Shown here piece after piece: positions 7,548-19,280 of a DNA stretch of 46,196 nt. The number at the start of each line of letters is the position of its first letter. Positions within the stretch are counted from its first letter, which is position 1. Position numbers and translations under genes: made by a program. Where the stretch lies: positions 1 through 46,196 of the forward strand of contig NZ_KQ058658.1 in assembly GCF_000982955.1 (NCBI RefSeq), read 5' to 3'. A model generated the notes under the pieces. The model searched no databases, was not told the origin of the DNA, and was given only the letters and a program-made list of their open reading frames with translations. Source of the stretch: Micromonospora sp. HK10 (GTDB lineage: Bacteria; Actinomycetota; Actinomycetes; Mycobacteriales; Micromonosporaceae).

Positions 7548-7581
7548 CGGCGGGGCTGCGCGCGCCTGCGCAGCCCCGCCG
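7548..7581 (-). terminator. Strong hairpin terminator of the chitinase gene
   Basis: A perfect 14-base-pair GC stem (7548-7561 with 7568-7581) and a 6-base loop begins 4 bases after the chitinase stop codon. It has no T-tract, as is common for actinomycete terminators. Confidence 0.75.
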
Positions 7582-7585
7582 GCCG

Positions 7586-8959
7586 TCACCGGCCCTGGAG
7601 GGCCCGGACGTTGTCGCCGAAGGTCCAGCCCTTGGACCCGTCCCAGTTGACCGACCAGGTCATCAGCCCCTTGAGGCCGCCCCCGAAGGTGTTCCACGCC
7701 TGCGCCACCGCCGACGGGGCCAGGTATCCGCCACCGGCGCCGCTCTGCGCGGGCAGGCCGGGAACCTGCTTGTCGTACGGGACGCGGATGGTGACGCCCT
7801 GCACGACCAGGCCGGCGTTGAGGCAGCTGGTCTGCGCCACGAAGCCCTGCACCGTGCCGGCCGGGTACGAGTCGCCGGCGCAGCCGTACATGCTGCCGTT
7901 GTAGTACTGCATGTTCAACCACCAGAGCCGGCCGTTGTCGGCGTACCGCTTGATGATCGGCAGGTAGGCGCCCCAGATCGAGCCGTAGGTGACGCTGCCG
8001 CCGGTGACGTACGCGGTCTCCGGGGCCATGGTGAGCCCGAACCCGGCCGGCATCTGGGCCAGCACCCCGTCGATGATCCGGACCAGGTTGGCCTGGGAGG
8101 TGGAGAGCTGGTTGATGGTGCCGCTGCCGGTGAGCCCGGTCTCGATGTCGATGTCGATGCCGTCGAAGTTGTACCGCTTGAGGATGGGGACCACGGTGGC
8201 GACGAACCGGTCGGCCACGGCGCTGGAGCCGAGGTCGATGCCGGCGGTCGCGCCGCCGATCGAGAGCAGCACGGTCAGCCCGGCGGCCTTGGCCTGGCAC
8301 ACCTCGGTCGGGGTGGGCACCTTCACGCCGGCGTCCATGCCGTCCTCCCAGAGCACGGTGCCGTCGGCGCGGATCACCGGGAAGGCGGCGGTGACCACGG
8401 TGTAGCCGTGGGCCCGGATCCGACTGTCGGTGATCGGGATCCAGCCCATCCCCGGGTGTACGCCGTTGGCCGCGCCGTCCCAGTTCTCCCAGTAGCCCTG
8501 CAGCACCTTGCCGGTGGGCCGGGACCGGAGCGCGCAGGTGCTCCCGCCGGGGGGCGGGGTGCCGGTCGGCGGGGGTGTGGGCGTCGCGGTGGGGGACGGG
8601 GAGGACGTCGGCGTGGGCGTCGGGGTCGGTGACGGTGGCCTCGTGGTGGGGCTCGGCGACGGGGTGCCGGCGCCGCAGGCCCCGAGGTCGGTCCAGAGCG
8701 CCGGGGTGGCCGGCGGCGTCCAGCCGGCGCCCGCCGGCGGGGTGTGCGTCACCAGCGCCTGGTAGAGCCGGCCGGCGTAGCTGGCCCGGCTGCCCGCCGT
8801 CCAGGTCACCCCCTCGGCCCAGGCGGGCACGCCGGTGCAGGAGACCAGGGCGGTCGGGCCGGCGGTCGCGGCGCTGCCGGCGGCGGCGGGCAGGGCGGCG
8901 GTGGCGGCGAGCAGCGCGGCGCCGCCGAGCAGTGCGGTCATCCCGCGTCGAAGTCGCAT
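7586..8959 (-). CDS. Secreted GH18 chitinase with N-terminal CBM5/12-like domain
   Basis: The 457-residue enzyme should hydrolyse chitin outside the cell. A signal peptide (about 1-33, RLRRG then an Ala-rich core) is followed by a carbohydrate-binding module resembling CBM5/12 (about 45-95: WTAGSRASYAGRLYQAL then TPALWTDLGAC), a Pro/Thr/Ser linker (about 97-140) and the catalytic barrel. The GH18 motif DxxDxDxE is intact as D266-G-I-D269-I-D271-I-E273, with Glu273 the acid/base. The SIGGATAG strand-3 motif is also present. It is divergent from a ROK regulator that probably controls it, and a strong terminator follows. Confidence 0.93.
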   Translation of the reverse strand: MRLRRGMTALLGGAALLAATAALPAAAGSAATAGPTALVSCTGVPAWAEGVTWTAGSRASYAGRLYQALVTHTPPAGAGWTPPATPALWTDLGACGAGTPSPSPTTRPPSPTPTPTPTSSPSPTATPTPPPTGTPPPGGSTCALRSRPTGKVLQGYWENWDGAANGVHPGMGWIPITDSRIRAHGYTVVTAAFPVIRADGTVLWEDGMDAGVKVPTPTEVCQAKAAGLTVLLSIGGATAGIDLGSSAVADRFVATVVPILKRYNFDGIDIDIETGLTGSGTINQLSTSQANLVRIIDGVLAQMPAGFGLTMAPETAYVTGGSVTYGSIWGAYLPIIKRYADNGRLWWLNMQYYNGSMYGCAGDSYPAGTVQGFVAQTSCLNAGLVVQGVTIRVPYDKQVPGLPAQSGAGGGYLAPSAVAQAWNTFGGGLKGLMTWSVNWDGSKGWTFGDNVRALQGR

Positions 8960-8995
8960 GACATACCTCCTCGTCGATGCGCCGGAGGCTATCAG

Positions 8996-9008
8996 TTAAC
9001 TTTGTTAA
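8996..9008. promoter_or_regulatory. Inverted repeat TTAAC-TTT-GTTAA in the chitinase/ROK gap
   Basis: A perfect AT-rich inverted repeat lies 37 bases upstream of the chitinase ATG, in a 28-base AT-rich island (8991-9018) that is unusual for this genome. ROK-family repressors such as XylR and NagC use AT-rich palindromes, so this is a plausible binding site for the ROK protein at 9137. It overlaps the likely chitinase promoter. Confidence 0.5.
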
Positions 9009-9136
9009 ATGTAAATGTGTGGCCTGCCGCGGTATCCACCGACCGGGCCCTTCACCACTTTCTTCACGGCATTAATCTGGGATGACGCATCCCGGGGTGG
9101 GCCGCGCGGGTGGTGACAGGGGAGGGGTGGGCGGAC

Positions 9137-10432
9137 ATGGACGCCAGGCGCACCACCGTGCGGGACATGCGTCGGGCCAACCGGTCGCTGCTGCTGACCC
9201 GGATCTGGCTGGACGGGCCGCTCAGCCGCCACGAGCTGGGGCAGAGCACGGCGCTGAGCCTGGCCAGCGTGAGCAACCTGGTCGGCGAGATGATCACCGA
9301 AGGGCTGGTCGAGGAGGCCGGCTCGGTCGAGTCCGATGGTGGCCGGCCCCGGGTGCTGCTGCGGGTCGCCCCCGGCTACGGCTACCTGGTCGGCGCCGAC
9401 GTCGGAGAGACCCGGGTCCAGGTCGAGCTCTTCGACCTGGCGATGACCGCGCTGGCCAAGGCCGAGTACCCGATCGCCGCCGCCGGGCCCGACCCGCAGG
9501 ACGTGGCGCGGCACCTGCTGCGCGGCCTCGACGCGGTCATCGGGCAGGCCGGCGTCGCGCCGGCCGCCGTCCTCGGCTTCGGCGTCGCGGTGGCCGGCAC
9601 GGTCGAGCGGACCGCCGACGCGGTGGTGCACGCGCAGACCCTCGGCTGGGCGGGGGTGCCGCTCGGCGCGATGCTGCGCGCCGGCACCGACATCCCGGTG
9701 CACATCGACAACGGCGCGAAGACGCTCGGCCAGGCCGAGATGTGGTTCGGCGCCGGCCGCGGCGTCCGGCACGCGGTGGTCGCCCTGGTCGGCTCCGGCG
9801 TGGGCGCCTGCGTGGTCGCCGACGGCGTCGGCTACCGGGGCGCGCACAGCAGCGCCGGCGAGTGGGGGCACACCACCCTGGTGTACGGCGGCCGCCGCTG
9901 CCGCTGCGGCAACCAGGGCTGCCTGGAGGCGTACGTCGGCGCGGAGGGGGTGCTGGACCGGTTCCGCCAGGCCAACCGGGGCCGCCCGGCGCCCGGCGGC
10001 GACGAGGAGAGCGCCTTCGCCGAACTGCTCCGCTCCCGCGGCCGCACGGCCGCCCGGGTGCTCGACGAGACCGTCGGCTACCTCGGCGCCGGGGTGGCGA
10101 ACCTGGTCAACCTCTTCAACCCGGAGCGGGTGGTGCTCGGCGGCTGGGCCGGACTGGCCCTCGGCGAGCGCTACCTGCCGCAGATCCGCGCGGCCACCGG
10201 GCGGCACGCCCTGCGCCAGCCGTACGCCCAGACCTCGATCGAGCTGGGCCGGCTCGGACCGGACGCGGTCGCGATGGGCGCGGCCACCCTGCCGATGGCC
10301 CGGCTGCTGCGCGACGGCGGCGTGCCGCGCGAGCCGGCCGCCCGGCTCACCCCGGCGGTGCTGCGGCCGGTACGTCGGCCCGGCGGCCAGCGGACCGCCG
10401 GCCCCCTGGCCCGACCGGCCCGCGAGCGCTGA
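9137..10432 (+). CDS. ROK-family transcriptional regulator
   Basis: The 431-residue protein has an N-terminal winged helix (about 12-65: RSLLLTRIWLDGPLSRHEL then SLASVSNLVGEMI) joined to a sugar-kinase-like ROK domain. The ROK zinc motif is visible in GEWGHT followed by CRCGNQGCLEAY. The phosphate-binding start of the kinase fold reads VGADVGETRV. I chose the ATG at 9137, preceded by GGGGAGGGG, rather than the GTG at 9110. A TAATCT box at 9073-9078 may be its -10. Its position divergent from a chitinase suggests it senses GlcNAc, chitobiose or a related sugar; the ligand is inference. Confidence 0.88.
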   Translation: MDARRTTVRDMRRANRSLLLTRIWLDGPLSRHELGQSTALSLASVSNLVGEMITEGLVEEAGSVESDGGRPRVLLRVAPGYGYLVGADVGETRVQVELFDLAMTALAKAEYPIAAAGPDPQDVARHLLRGLDAVIGQAGVAPAAVLGFGVAVAGTVERTADAVVHAQTLGWAGVPLGAMLRAGTDIPVHIDNGAKTLGQAEMWFGAGRGVRHAVVALVGSGVGACVVADGVGYRGAHSSAGEWGHTTLVYGGRRCRCGNQGCLEAYVGAEGVLDRFRQANRGRPAPGGDEESAFAELLRSRGRTAARVLDETVGYLGAGVANLVNLFNPERVVLGGWAGLALGERYLPQIRAATGRHALRQPYAQTSIELGRLGPDAVAMGAATLPMARLLRDGGVPREPAARLTPAVLRPVRRPGGQRTAGPLARPARER

Positions 10433-10457
10433 GGCTGCCCTCGCCCGCCGGCGGCGA

Positions 10458-10481
10458 CCGCCCGGGTCACGCACCGGGCGG
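10458..10481. terminator. Bidirectional hairpin between ROK and beta-glucosidase genes
   Basis: CCGCCCGG and CCGGGCGG form a perfect 8-base-pair stem with an 8-base loop between the convergent genes ending at 10432 and 10499. Confidence 0.5.
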
Positions 10482-10498
10482 CCGCGCGGCGGCGCGGA

Positions 10499-11911
<1,413 letters not shown>

Positions 11912-11954
11912 GGTTCTCCTCGCGGGTCGCGGGTGTTCGGTGAGGTGGTGGTGG

Positions 11955-12956
11955 TCAGCGGGGGGTGGCGACCGGGTGCAGCCAGCAGGCGACGGTCCGG
12001 TCCGGCCGGCCGTCGCCGGGCGGGCCGAGCGGCGGCAGCGTCTCGTCGCACGGGTCGAAGGCCTTCGGGCAGCGCGGGTGGAACGCGCACCCGGACGGCA
12101 TCGCCCGCAGGTCCGGCGGCGAGCCCGGGATGCCGGTCAGCTCCCGGCGGGGCCCGTGCAGCGCCGGGAAGCTGTGCAGCAGTCCCTCGGTGTACGGGTG
12201 CAGGGCGTCCCGGTAGAGCTGCCCGGCGGGCGCCTGTTCGATGATCCGGCCGCCGTACATGATGGCGATCCGGTCGGAGAACTCGACCAGCAGCGACAGG
12301 TCGTGGGTGATGAACAGCACCGCGAAGCCGAGCCGCTCGCGCAGTTCGGCGAGCTGCCCGAGGATCTGCCGTTGCATCACCACGTCCAGCGCGGTGGTCG
12401 GCTCGTCCATGATGACGACCTGCGGCTCCAGGGCCAGCGCCATGGCGATCATGACGCGTTGCCGCATGCCGCCGGAGAGCTGGTGCGGGTGGCTGTCCAG
12501 CCGGTCGGCGGCGATGCCGACCAGCCGCAGCAGCTCCCTGGCCCGGGCCAGCCGGGCGGCCGGCGTGCTCTTCGGCTCGTGCGCCCGGATCACGTCCAGC
12601 AGCTGGGTGGCGACCTTGTGCACCGGGTTCAGCGAGTTCATCGCGCCCTGGAACACGATGGACGTCTCCGCCCAGCGGAAGCGGCGCAGCTGCGCCGGGG
12701 TGAGGGACAGCACGTCGACCGGGGGGCCGTCGACCGGGTGGTAGATCACCTGGCCGCCGCTGACCACGCCGGGCGGCGGCAGCAGCCGGGTCAGGCCGTA
12801 CGCCAGCGTCGACTTGCCGCTGCCGCTCTCGCCGGCCAGCCCCAGCACCTCGCCCCGGTGCAGGGTCAGGTCGACGTCGCGGACCGCCCGCACCGCCTGG
12901 TCGCCGAGCCCGTAGTCGACGCGGAGGCCGCGGATCTCCAGGACCGGATCGGTCAT
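11955..12956 (-). CDS. ABC transporter ATPase, OppD/DppD type
   Basis: This 333-residue ATPase powers the Opp-type importer. Walker A is GESGSGKST (42-50), the ABC signature is LSGGMRQR and Walker B ends VVIMDEPTTALD. The C-terminal oligopeptide-transporter domain includes GCAFHPRCP and a further Cys, a cysteine cluster usual in this subfamily. It starts at ATG 12956, 55 bases after the OppC-type permease gene. Together with the second ATPase at 15039 it would form the usual heterodimer. Confidence 0.92.
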   Translation of the reverse strand: MTDPVLEIRGLRVDYGLGDQAVRAVRDVDLTLHRGEVLGLAGESGSGKSTLAYGLTRLLPPPGVVSGGQVIYHPVDGPPVDVLSLTPAQLRRFRWAETSIVFQGAMNSLNPVHKVATQLLDVIRAHEPKSTPAARLARARELLRLVGIAADRLDSHPHQLSGGMRQRVMIAMALALEPQVVIMDEPTTALDVVMQRQILGQLAELRERLGFAVLFITHDLSLLVEFSDRIAIMYGGRIIEQAPAGQLYRDALHPYTEGLLHSFPALHGPRRELTGIPGSPPDLRAMPSGCAFHPRCPKAFDPCDETLPPLGPPGDGRPDRTVACWLHPVATPR

Positions 12957-13011
12957 CGGTACCTTCCTTCGTTCCGGACGGCGGGGCTCCGCTCCGCCGC
13001 AGTACGCGCGC

Positions 13012-14061
13012 TCACCGGGCGCCGTCCACCCGGGGCGCCGCCTCGCGGGGCGCCGGGACGGCCGGCTTCGGGGCCAGGACCGGGGTGAAGCCCACCCGCA
13101 TCCGCACGGTGCGCCCGTCGGCGGTGCGGATCCGGGTCCGGCCGCCGGTGCGCAGCCGGGGGCTGACGAACTCGTCGATGCCGAAGTTGATCAGCGCGAG
13201 GGCGGTGCCGAGCACCGCGATGGCCAACCCGGCCGGCACGAACCACCACCAGGCGCCCTGGGCCAGGGCCTGCTGGCCCTGCGCCCAGAACAGGATGGTG
13301 CCCCAGTTCCACGAGGAGATCGACGAGATGCCGATGAAGGCCAGGGTGATCTCCGACATCACCGCGAAGATGACGGTGCCGACGAAGCCCGAGGCGATGA
13401 TCGCGGTGAGGTTCGGCAGGATCTCGAACAGGATGATCCGCCAGGTCCGCTCGCCGGTGGCCCGGGCCGCCTCGACGTAGTCGCGACGGCGCAGCGACAG
13501 CGTCTGGGCGCGCAGTACCCGGGCGCCCCACGCCCACGAGGTGAGCCCGATGATGAGCGCGACCAGCGTGTCGCTGGCCTGCTCGACGATCGACGTCACG
13601 ATGATGATCAGCGGCAGCGCCGGGATGACCAGGAAGACGTTCGACATGGCCGACAGCCCTTCGTCGGTCACCCCGCCGAGGTAGCCGGCGGTGACGCCGA
13701 TCAGGATGGACAGGATGGTGGCCAGCACGCCGGCGAGCAGCCCCACCACCATGACGCTGCGCGCGCCGACCAGGATCTGGCTGAAGATGTCCTGCCCCAG
13801 GTGGGTGGTGCCGAACCAGTGGCTGGCCGACGGCGCCTGCAGCACGTCGCCGCTGCGCGCGTCCGGGTCGTACGGGGCGACCCACGGCCCGATCACCGCG
13901 AAGAGGCAGTAGATGCCGAGGATGGCCAGGCCGGTGGCCGCCTTGGCGTTGGCCACGAAGCGCAGCCGGCGCCGCTTGGTCCGGCCTGGCGTGGCGGACG
14001 GCTGGGCCATCGCCCCCTGGCCGGGGATGACCTGCTCGATGCTCGACGGGGAGATTGTCAT
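13012..14061 (-). CDS. ABC transporter permease, OppC/DppC type
   Basis: The 349-residue inner-membrane permease has an N-terminal OppC-like segment with a first helix (about 40-60, GLAILGIYCLFAVIGPWVAPYD), the HLGQDIFSQIL segment typical of OppC/DppC (about 96-107), and the EAA loop EAARATGERTWRIILFEILPN near residues 194-214. It starts 3 bases after the OppB-type permease stop. The C-terminus is longer than in typical OppC, with an Arg-rich cytoplasmic tail of about 50 residues. Confidence 0.9.
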   Translation of the reverse strand: MTISPSSIEQVIPGQGAMAQPSATPGRTKRRRLRFVANAKAATGLAILGIYCLFAVIGPWVAPYDPDARSGDVLQAPSASHWFGTTHLGQDIFSQILVGARSVMVVGLLAGVLATILSILIGVTAGYLGGVTDEGLSAMSNVFLVIPALPLIIIVTSIVEQASDTLVALIIGLTSWAWGARVLRAQTLSLRRRDYVEAARATGERTWRIILFEILPNLTAIIASGFVGTVIFAVMSEITLAFIGISSISSWNWGTILFWAQGQQALAQGAWWWFVPAGLAIAVLGTALALINFGIDEFVSPRLRTGGRTRIRTADGRTVRMRVGFTPVLAPKPAVPAPREAAPRVDGAR

Positions 14062-14064
14062 CGC

Positions 14065-15038
<974 letters not shown>

Positions 15039-15042
<4 letters not shown>

Positions 15043-16199
15043 CGTGCCTCCTCCAGGGGCGCGGTGTCGCCGGCCCGCTCGGCCAGCGCCGGTGGCGGCG
15101 GCACGGCCGGGTCGGCGTCGGGGGCGGCGGAGCCGGGGGCGTCGGCGGCGACGGTGGCCGGGTCGTAGAGCCAGCACGCCGCCCAGTGCCCGGGCCGGTC
15201 GTCGATGGTCAGCCGGGGCGGCAGGTCGGTGGTGCAGCGCCGCATGGCGTGCGGGCAGCGCGGGTGGAACCGGCAGCCGGCGGGCGGGTTGATCAGGCTG
15301 GGTGGCTCGCCCCGGCCGCGGTCGGCCCGGGCGGCACCGGCGCCGTCGCCGGTGATCCGCTCCGGGTCCGGCGCCGACTCGGTGAGCAGCCGGGTGTACG
15401 GGTGGGCCGGGTGCTGGGTGACGGTCTCGCTGTCGCCGCCCTCGACCATCCGGCCGGCGTACATCACGATCGTCTCGTCGGCGAAGTAGCGGGCCGAGGC
15501 GATGTCGTGGGTGATGTAGAGGATCGCCAGGTTGAGCCGGTTCTTGAGGTCCTGGAGCAGGTTGAGCACGCCGAGGCGGATCGAGACGTCGAGCATGGAG
15601 ACCGGCTCGTCGGCGAGCAGCACCTCGGGGTCGGCGCCGAGCGCCCGGGCGATCGCGACCCGCTGCCGCTGGCCGCCGGAGAGCTCGTGCGGGAACGCGT
15701 CCAGGTAGCGCTCGGCCGGGGTGAGGCTGACCCGGGCCAGCAGGTCGGCGAGGGCCTTCTCCAGGTCCTCGGCGCTGCGGCCGGCGTTGCCGTGGATCCG
15801 CAGCGACCGGGTGAGGTGGTAGCGGACGGTGTGCACCGGGTTCAACGAGGCGAACGGGTCCTGCAGGATCAACTGGACCTGTCGCACGTACGCCCGGAAG
15901 CGGCGACCGCCGCGTACCCGGGTCGGCGCGCCGTGCAGGCGGAGGTCGCCGGCGGTGCGCGGGTAGAGCTGGGCCAGCAGCCGGGCCACCGTGGACTTGC
16001 CGGAGCCGGATTCCCCGACCAGCGCCGTCACCTGGCCGCGCCGCAGCGCGAACGAGACGTCGTCGACGGCGTGGACGACCGCCGGCGTCCGGGAGAAGAG
16101 GTCACGCAGCCGCCTGCGGACGGGGAAGTGCTTGGTCAGGCCGACGGCCTCCAGCACCACCTCGCCGGCCGGCGCCGCCGCGCTCTCGCTCAACGTCAT
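15039..16199 (-). CDS. ABC transporter ATPase, OppF/DppF type
   Basis: This 386-residue ATPase has Walker [10 protein letters not shown] (62-70), signature LSGGQRQR, Walker [13 protein letters not shown] and the C-terminal GCRFHPRCP cysteine cluster. It is the partner of the ATPase at 11955. The tail after residue 345 is Ala/Pro-rich and probably disordered. It follows the binding-protein gene by 52 bases and overlaps the permease start by 4 bases. Confidence 0.92.
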
Positions 16200-16251
16200 G
16201 CCGAGTTCCTGTCTGGGGGTTGCCGTGTCACGAACGGGAGGCGGTGACGGA

Positions 16252-17931
16252 TCAGCCGTTGGCGGGCTTGAGGTGCAGGACCACGTCCAGCGCGTTGGGC
16301 TGGGTGGGCTGCATCGCGCCGTACGGGTTCGAGTCGTCCGGCCAGCCGGTCCAGTTCTTCGTGCTGTACGCGCCGCCGATGTTGTCCGCGCCGACCGGGA
16401 TCATCGGCATCTGCTCGACGAAGATCTTCTGCAGGGTGTTCATCGCGGCGGTGCGCGCGGCGTCGTCGGTGGCGTTGGCGTACGCGACGAGCGCGTCGGT
16501 CGCCTGCTTGTTGTTGAAGCGGCCGAAGTTGCCGGCGGGCGAGGCGGTGCCGATCGGCTTGAGCTGCCGGCCGTCCATGATGGTCCGGTAGATGTCGTAC
16601 GGCGTGGCGCCGCCCTCGGTCCACCGGAAGGTCGCCTCGAAGTTGCCCTGCTCGACGTTGCGGAACCAGGCGTCCTGGTTGGCCTTGTCGACGGTCGCGG
16701 CGATGCCGATCTTCGACAGGCCGTCCTTCACGATCTCCAGGCTGGTCTGGTAGTCCGACCAGCCGGCCGGGTCGGTCAGCTTGATCGTCACGGCCCTACC
16801 GGTCTTGTCCTTGAGGGTGTTGCCGTCGAGCTTGTAGCCGGCACCGGTGAGCAGCGCCTTGGCGCCGTCGACGTCGACCTTGTGCTCCTGGCCCTTGAAC
16901 TCGGGCGCGACGAACGAGTCACCGGCCGGGCTGGGCAGGCCGGTCACGCTCTTGACCAGCGGGTGGAAGTAGCCGGCCTCGGCGGTGGTGAAGATGTCCT
17001 CGCGGTCGATGACCATGTTCATGGCGCGCCGCAGGATCGGGTCGTCGAACGGCTTCTTCGTGGTGTTCAGGTAGAGGCCGTGGATGCCCAGGATGGCCGG
17101 CGCCCAGACCTTGTGGTGCTGCTGGTCCTTGGCGACGAAGACGGCCTGGTAGTTGGGGATGAAGACGAAGCTCCACTCCGACTCGCCGTTGGCCAGCGCG
17201 GTGGTCTGCGCGCTGTTGTCCGTGTAGGAGGTGTAGCGCAGCTCCTTGACCTTCGGCAGCTCCTGCCAGTAGCCGCTGTCCCGCACCGCCAGCGTCATGC
17301 TGGCCGGGGTGAACGACTTCAGCGTGTACGGGCCGCTGCCCACCGGCGCCTTGACGGCGTCGGTGGTCGGGTCGCTGATCTTCTCCCAGATGTGCTTGGG
17401 CACGATCGGCACCCGCCACAGCACCTTCTGCTGGTTGACGAACTGCGGGCTGGCCATCTTGATGGTGACCTCGTTGCCGCTGGCGGTCGCGTCGGTGTAG
17501 GGCACGCCCTGGTCGTTCAGGGCCGGGTACTTCTTGACCAGGTTGTAGGTGAACGCGACGTCCTCGGCGGTGAGCTTCTGGCCGTCGGACCAGCTGGCGT
17601 TGTCGCGGATGGTGACCTTCACCGAGGTGTAGTCGGCCGACCACTCGGCCTTGGTGGCCAGCCACGGCTTGAACGGCTCGGCCGGCTTGACCGGGTTCCA
17701 CATCATCAGCGGCTCGAAGATCTGCCAGCGGTAGCCCAGCGAGGCAGCGGCCGAGGTGGTGAGGAACGGGTTGTTGTTCTCCGCCTGCGGGCCGTTCGGC
17801 ATGCCGATGGTGAGCACCGTGGCGGCCGGGCCGCTCTTCTTGTTGTTGGCGTTCGGGCTGTCGCCGCAGGCGACGACCCCGGTGGCCAGGGCGCCGGCCA
17901 GCGCCACGGCGAGGAACTGCCTTCTTCTCAT
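16252..17931 (-). CDS. Family 5 extracellular solute-binding lipoprotein
   Basis: The 559-residue lipoprotein is the substrate receptor of the Opp-type transporter. A signal peptide starting [15 protein letters not shown] ends at a lipobox-like VVAC, with Cys22 the lipidation site. The mature protein shows SBP_bac_5 features such as [21 protein letters not shown] and [11 protein letters not shown]. Members bind peptides, nickel or oligosaccharides. The GH1 enzyme in the operon favours a beta-linked oligosaccharide, as known for Thermotoga beta-glucoside transporters of this class. The start at 17931 has a GAGGGAG ribosome site. Confidence 0.92.
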   Translation of the reverse strand: MRRRQFLAVALAGALATGVVACGDSPNANNKKSGPAATVLTIGMPNGPQAENNNPFLTTSAAASLGYRWQIFEPLMMWNPVKPAEPFKPWLATKAEWSADYTSVKVTIRDNASWSDGQKLTAEDVAFTYNLVKKYPALNDQGVPYTDATASGNEVTIKMASPQFVNQQKVLWRVPIVPKHIWEKISDPTTDAVKAPVGSGPYTLKSFTPASMTLAVRDSGYWQELPKVKELRYTSYTDNSAQTTALANGESEWSFVFIPNYQAVFVAKDQQHHKVWAPAILGIHGLYLNTTKKPFDDPILRRAMNMVIDREDIFTTAEAGYFHPLVKSVTGLPSPAGDSFVAPEFKGQEHKVDVDGAKALLTGAGYKLDGNTLKDKTGRAVTIKLTDPAGWSDYQTSLEIVKDGLSKIGIAATVDKANQDAWFRNVEQGNFEATFRWTEGGATPYDIYRTIMDGRQLKPIGTASPAGNFGRFNNKQATDALVAYANATDDAARTAAMNTLQKIFVEQMPMIPVGADNIGGAYSTKNWTGWPDDSNPYGAMQPTQPNALDVVLHLKPANG

Positions 17932-18053
17932 GGAGGTCTCCCTCGGTGGTCCCGCGTGTTCTCGAGCGGGATGTGGTGGATGGAGGGTGTGCGGTGGTGC
18001 CACCGGCGGCCGTGCTGCCCGCCGGTGTGGGTGGTGGAGCGATCGGTGCGGGG

Positions 18054-19055
18054 TCAGGTGACGCCGGTCGAGGCGCGGACGGTGAAGCTGGTGGGGATGA
18101 CGGTCGGTGCGTGGGTCAGCGGCCGGCCGGCGAGGTGGGCGATGAGGGTACGGGCGGCGACGGCTCCCATCTCCCGCAACGGCTGGTGCACCGAGCTCAA
18201 CGGCGGGTGGGTGTGCCCGGCCAGCGGCAGGTCGTCGAAGCCGACGACGGCCACGTCGTCGGGGACGCGCCGGCCGGCGTCGCGCAGCGCCTGGAGCGCG
18301 CCCGCGGCGGAGAGGTCGTTGTGGGCGAACACGGCGTCGAACGGCACGCCGCCGGCCAGCAGCCGCTGCACCGCCGCCCGGCCGCACTCGAAGGTGAAGT
18401 CGCCCTCCACGACCAGGTCGGGGTCGATGGGTACGCCGGCGTCGGCGTAGCCCTCCGCGAAGCCGGCCAGCCGTTCCCGGGTGCAGCCGAAGCGGCGCAG
18501 CCCGGTCACCACGAGCGGTCGGCGCCGGCCCAGCGCCAGCAGGTGGTTCGCCGCGGCCCGGGCGCCGGCGGTGTTGGTGGTCCGCACCGAGGGGAAGCCC
18601 GGCTGGTGGCCGCGGTCGTCGATGAGGATCACCGGCAGGCCGCGTTCGTGCAGTTCGGTGATGTAGTCGAGGGTGCCCTCCGGCTCGACGACCAGGAGCC
18701 CGTCGAAGGACTTCGCGGAGACCTGGGAGGCGAACCGGCGCATCGACTCGTCGCCGTGGGTGCAGGTGAACAGCAGCAGCCCGTACCCCTCGGACTCGAC
18801 CACGTCGGCGGCGCCCTGCAGCACCTCGCCCATCCAGGGCCAGGTGAGCGCGGGCACCAGCATGCCGACCACCCGGGTGTGGCCGCGCGCCAGGCCGACG
18901 GCGCGGGCGCTCGGCACGTACCCGAGGTCGCTGATCACGGCCCGGACCCGGTCGGCGGTGCGGACGTGCACCTCGCCCTTGCCGTTGAGCACCCGCGAGA
19001 CGGTGGTCTTGCTCACCCCCGCCCGGGTGGCGACGTCGGCGATGGTGATCGGCAC
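18054..19055 (-). CDS. LacI-family repressor of the sugar operon
   Basis: The 333-residue regulator has the LacI helix-turn-helix at its very start ([21 protein letters not shown], residues about 4-24) and a periplasmic-binding-protein-like ligand domain. I chose the GTG at 19055, preceded by GGGAAGG, since it puts the helix-turn-helix at the usual position; the frame continues upstream without a family match. It is the first gene of the leftward operon, 122 bases before the binding-protein gene, so it likely represses itself and all downstream genes through the palindromes at 19087-19110. An oligosaccharide inducer is expected. Confidence 0.92.
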   Translation of the reverse strand: MPITIADVATRAGVSKTTVSRVLNGKGEVHVRTADRVRAVISDLGYVPSARAVGLARGHTRVVGMLVPALTWPWMGEVLQGAADVVESEGYGLLLFTCTHGDESMRRFASQVSAKSFDGLLVVEPEGTLDYITELHERGLPVILIDDRGHQPGFPSVRTTNTAGARAAANHLLALGRRRPLVVTGLRRFGCTRERLAGFAEGYADAGVPIDPDLVVEGDFTFECGRAAVQRLLAGGVPFDAVFAHNDLSAAGALQALRDAGRRVPDDVAVVGFDDLPLAGHTHPPLSSVHQPLREMGAVAARTLIAHLAGRPLTHAPTVIPTSFTVRASTGVT

Positions 19056-19086
19056 GGTGACCTTCCCGGGTAGTGGGGGCGGTGGA

Positions 19087-19120
19087 GAGAGCGCTCTCGG
19101 AACCGGTTTCACGCAGTCAA
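19087..19120 (-). promoter_or_regulatory. Promoter with two LacI-type operators for the sugar operon
   Basis: GAGAGCGCTCTC at 19087-19098 is a perfect 12-base palindrome, close in core (GAGCGCTC) to the CebR operator TGGGAGCGCTCCCA. Directly beside it, GGAACCGGTTTC (19099-19110) is one base off the common LacI palindrome GAAACCGGTTTC. On the minus strand a TTGACT -35 (19115-19120) lies just upstream, so both sites would cover the spacer and -10 region. They sit 32-55 bases before the lacI-type start. Confidence 0.6.
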
Positions 19121-19184
19121 CCGAAGGGGCTGCGGTCACGTCAATAACGGGCCGGTAACAAAACATGACTAAATTCAAAATGCT

Positions 19185-19206
19185 AAAAAAGGGCCGCGAC
19201 GGCGGC
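19185..19206 (-). terminator. Rho-independent terminator of the FkbM gene
   Basis: Read on the minus strand, GCCGC-CGTC-GCGGC is followed by CC and six T residues. This T-tract is rare in such GC-rich DNA. It separates the FkbM gene (ending 19281) from the LacI operon promoter. Confidence 0.6.
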
Positions 19207-19280
19207 GTCGACCACTGTGCACGGTGGACCCGCCGGCAGGGCCGCTCACCTGTGGCGACGTTCCCGCGGGCCGGACGGGG

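Noticed and set aside
16252..17931. Assignment of the family 5 transporter as a peptide importer
   Set aside because: Sequence alone allows it, but a LacI repressor and a GH1 glycosidase in the same operon make an oligosaccharide much more likely.
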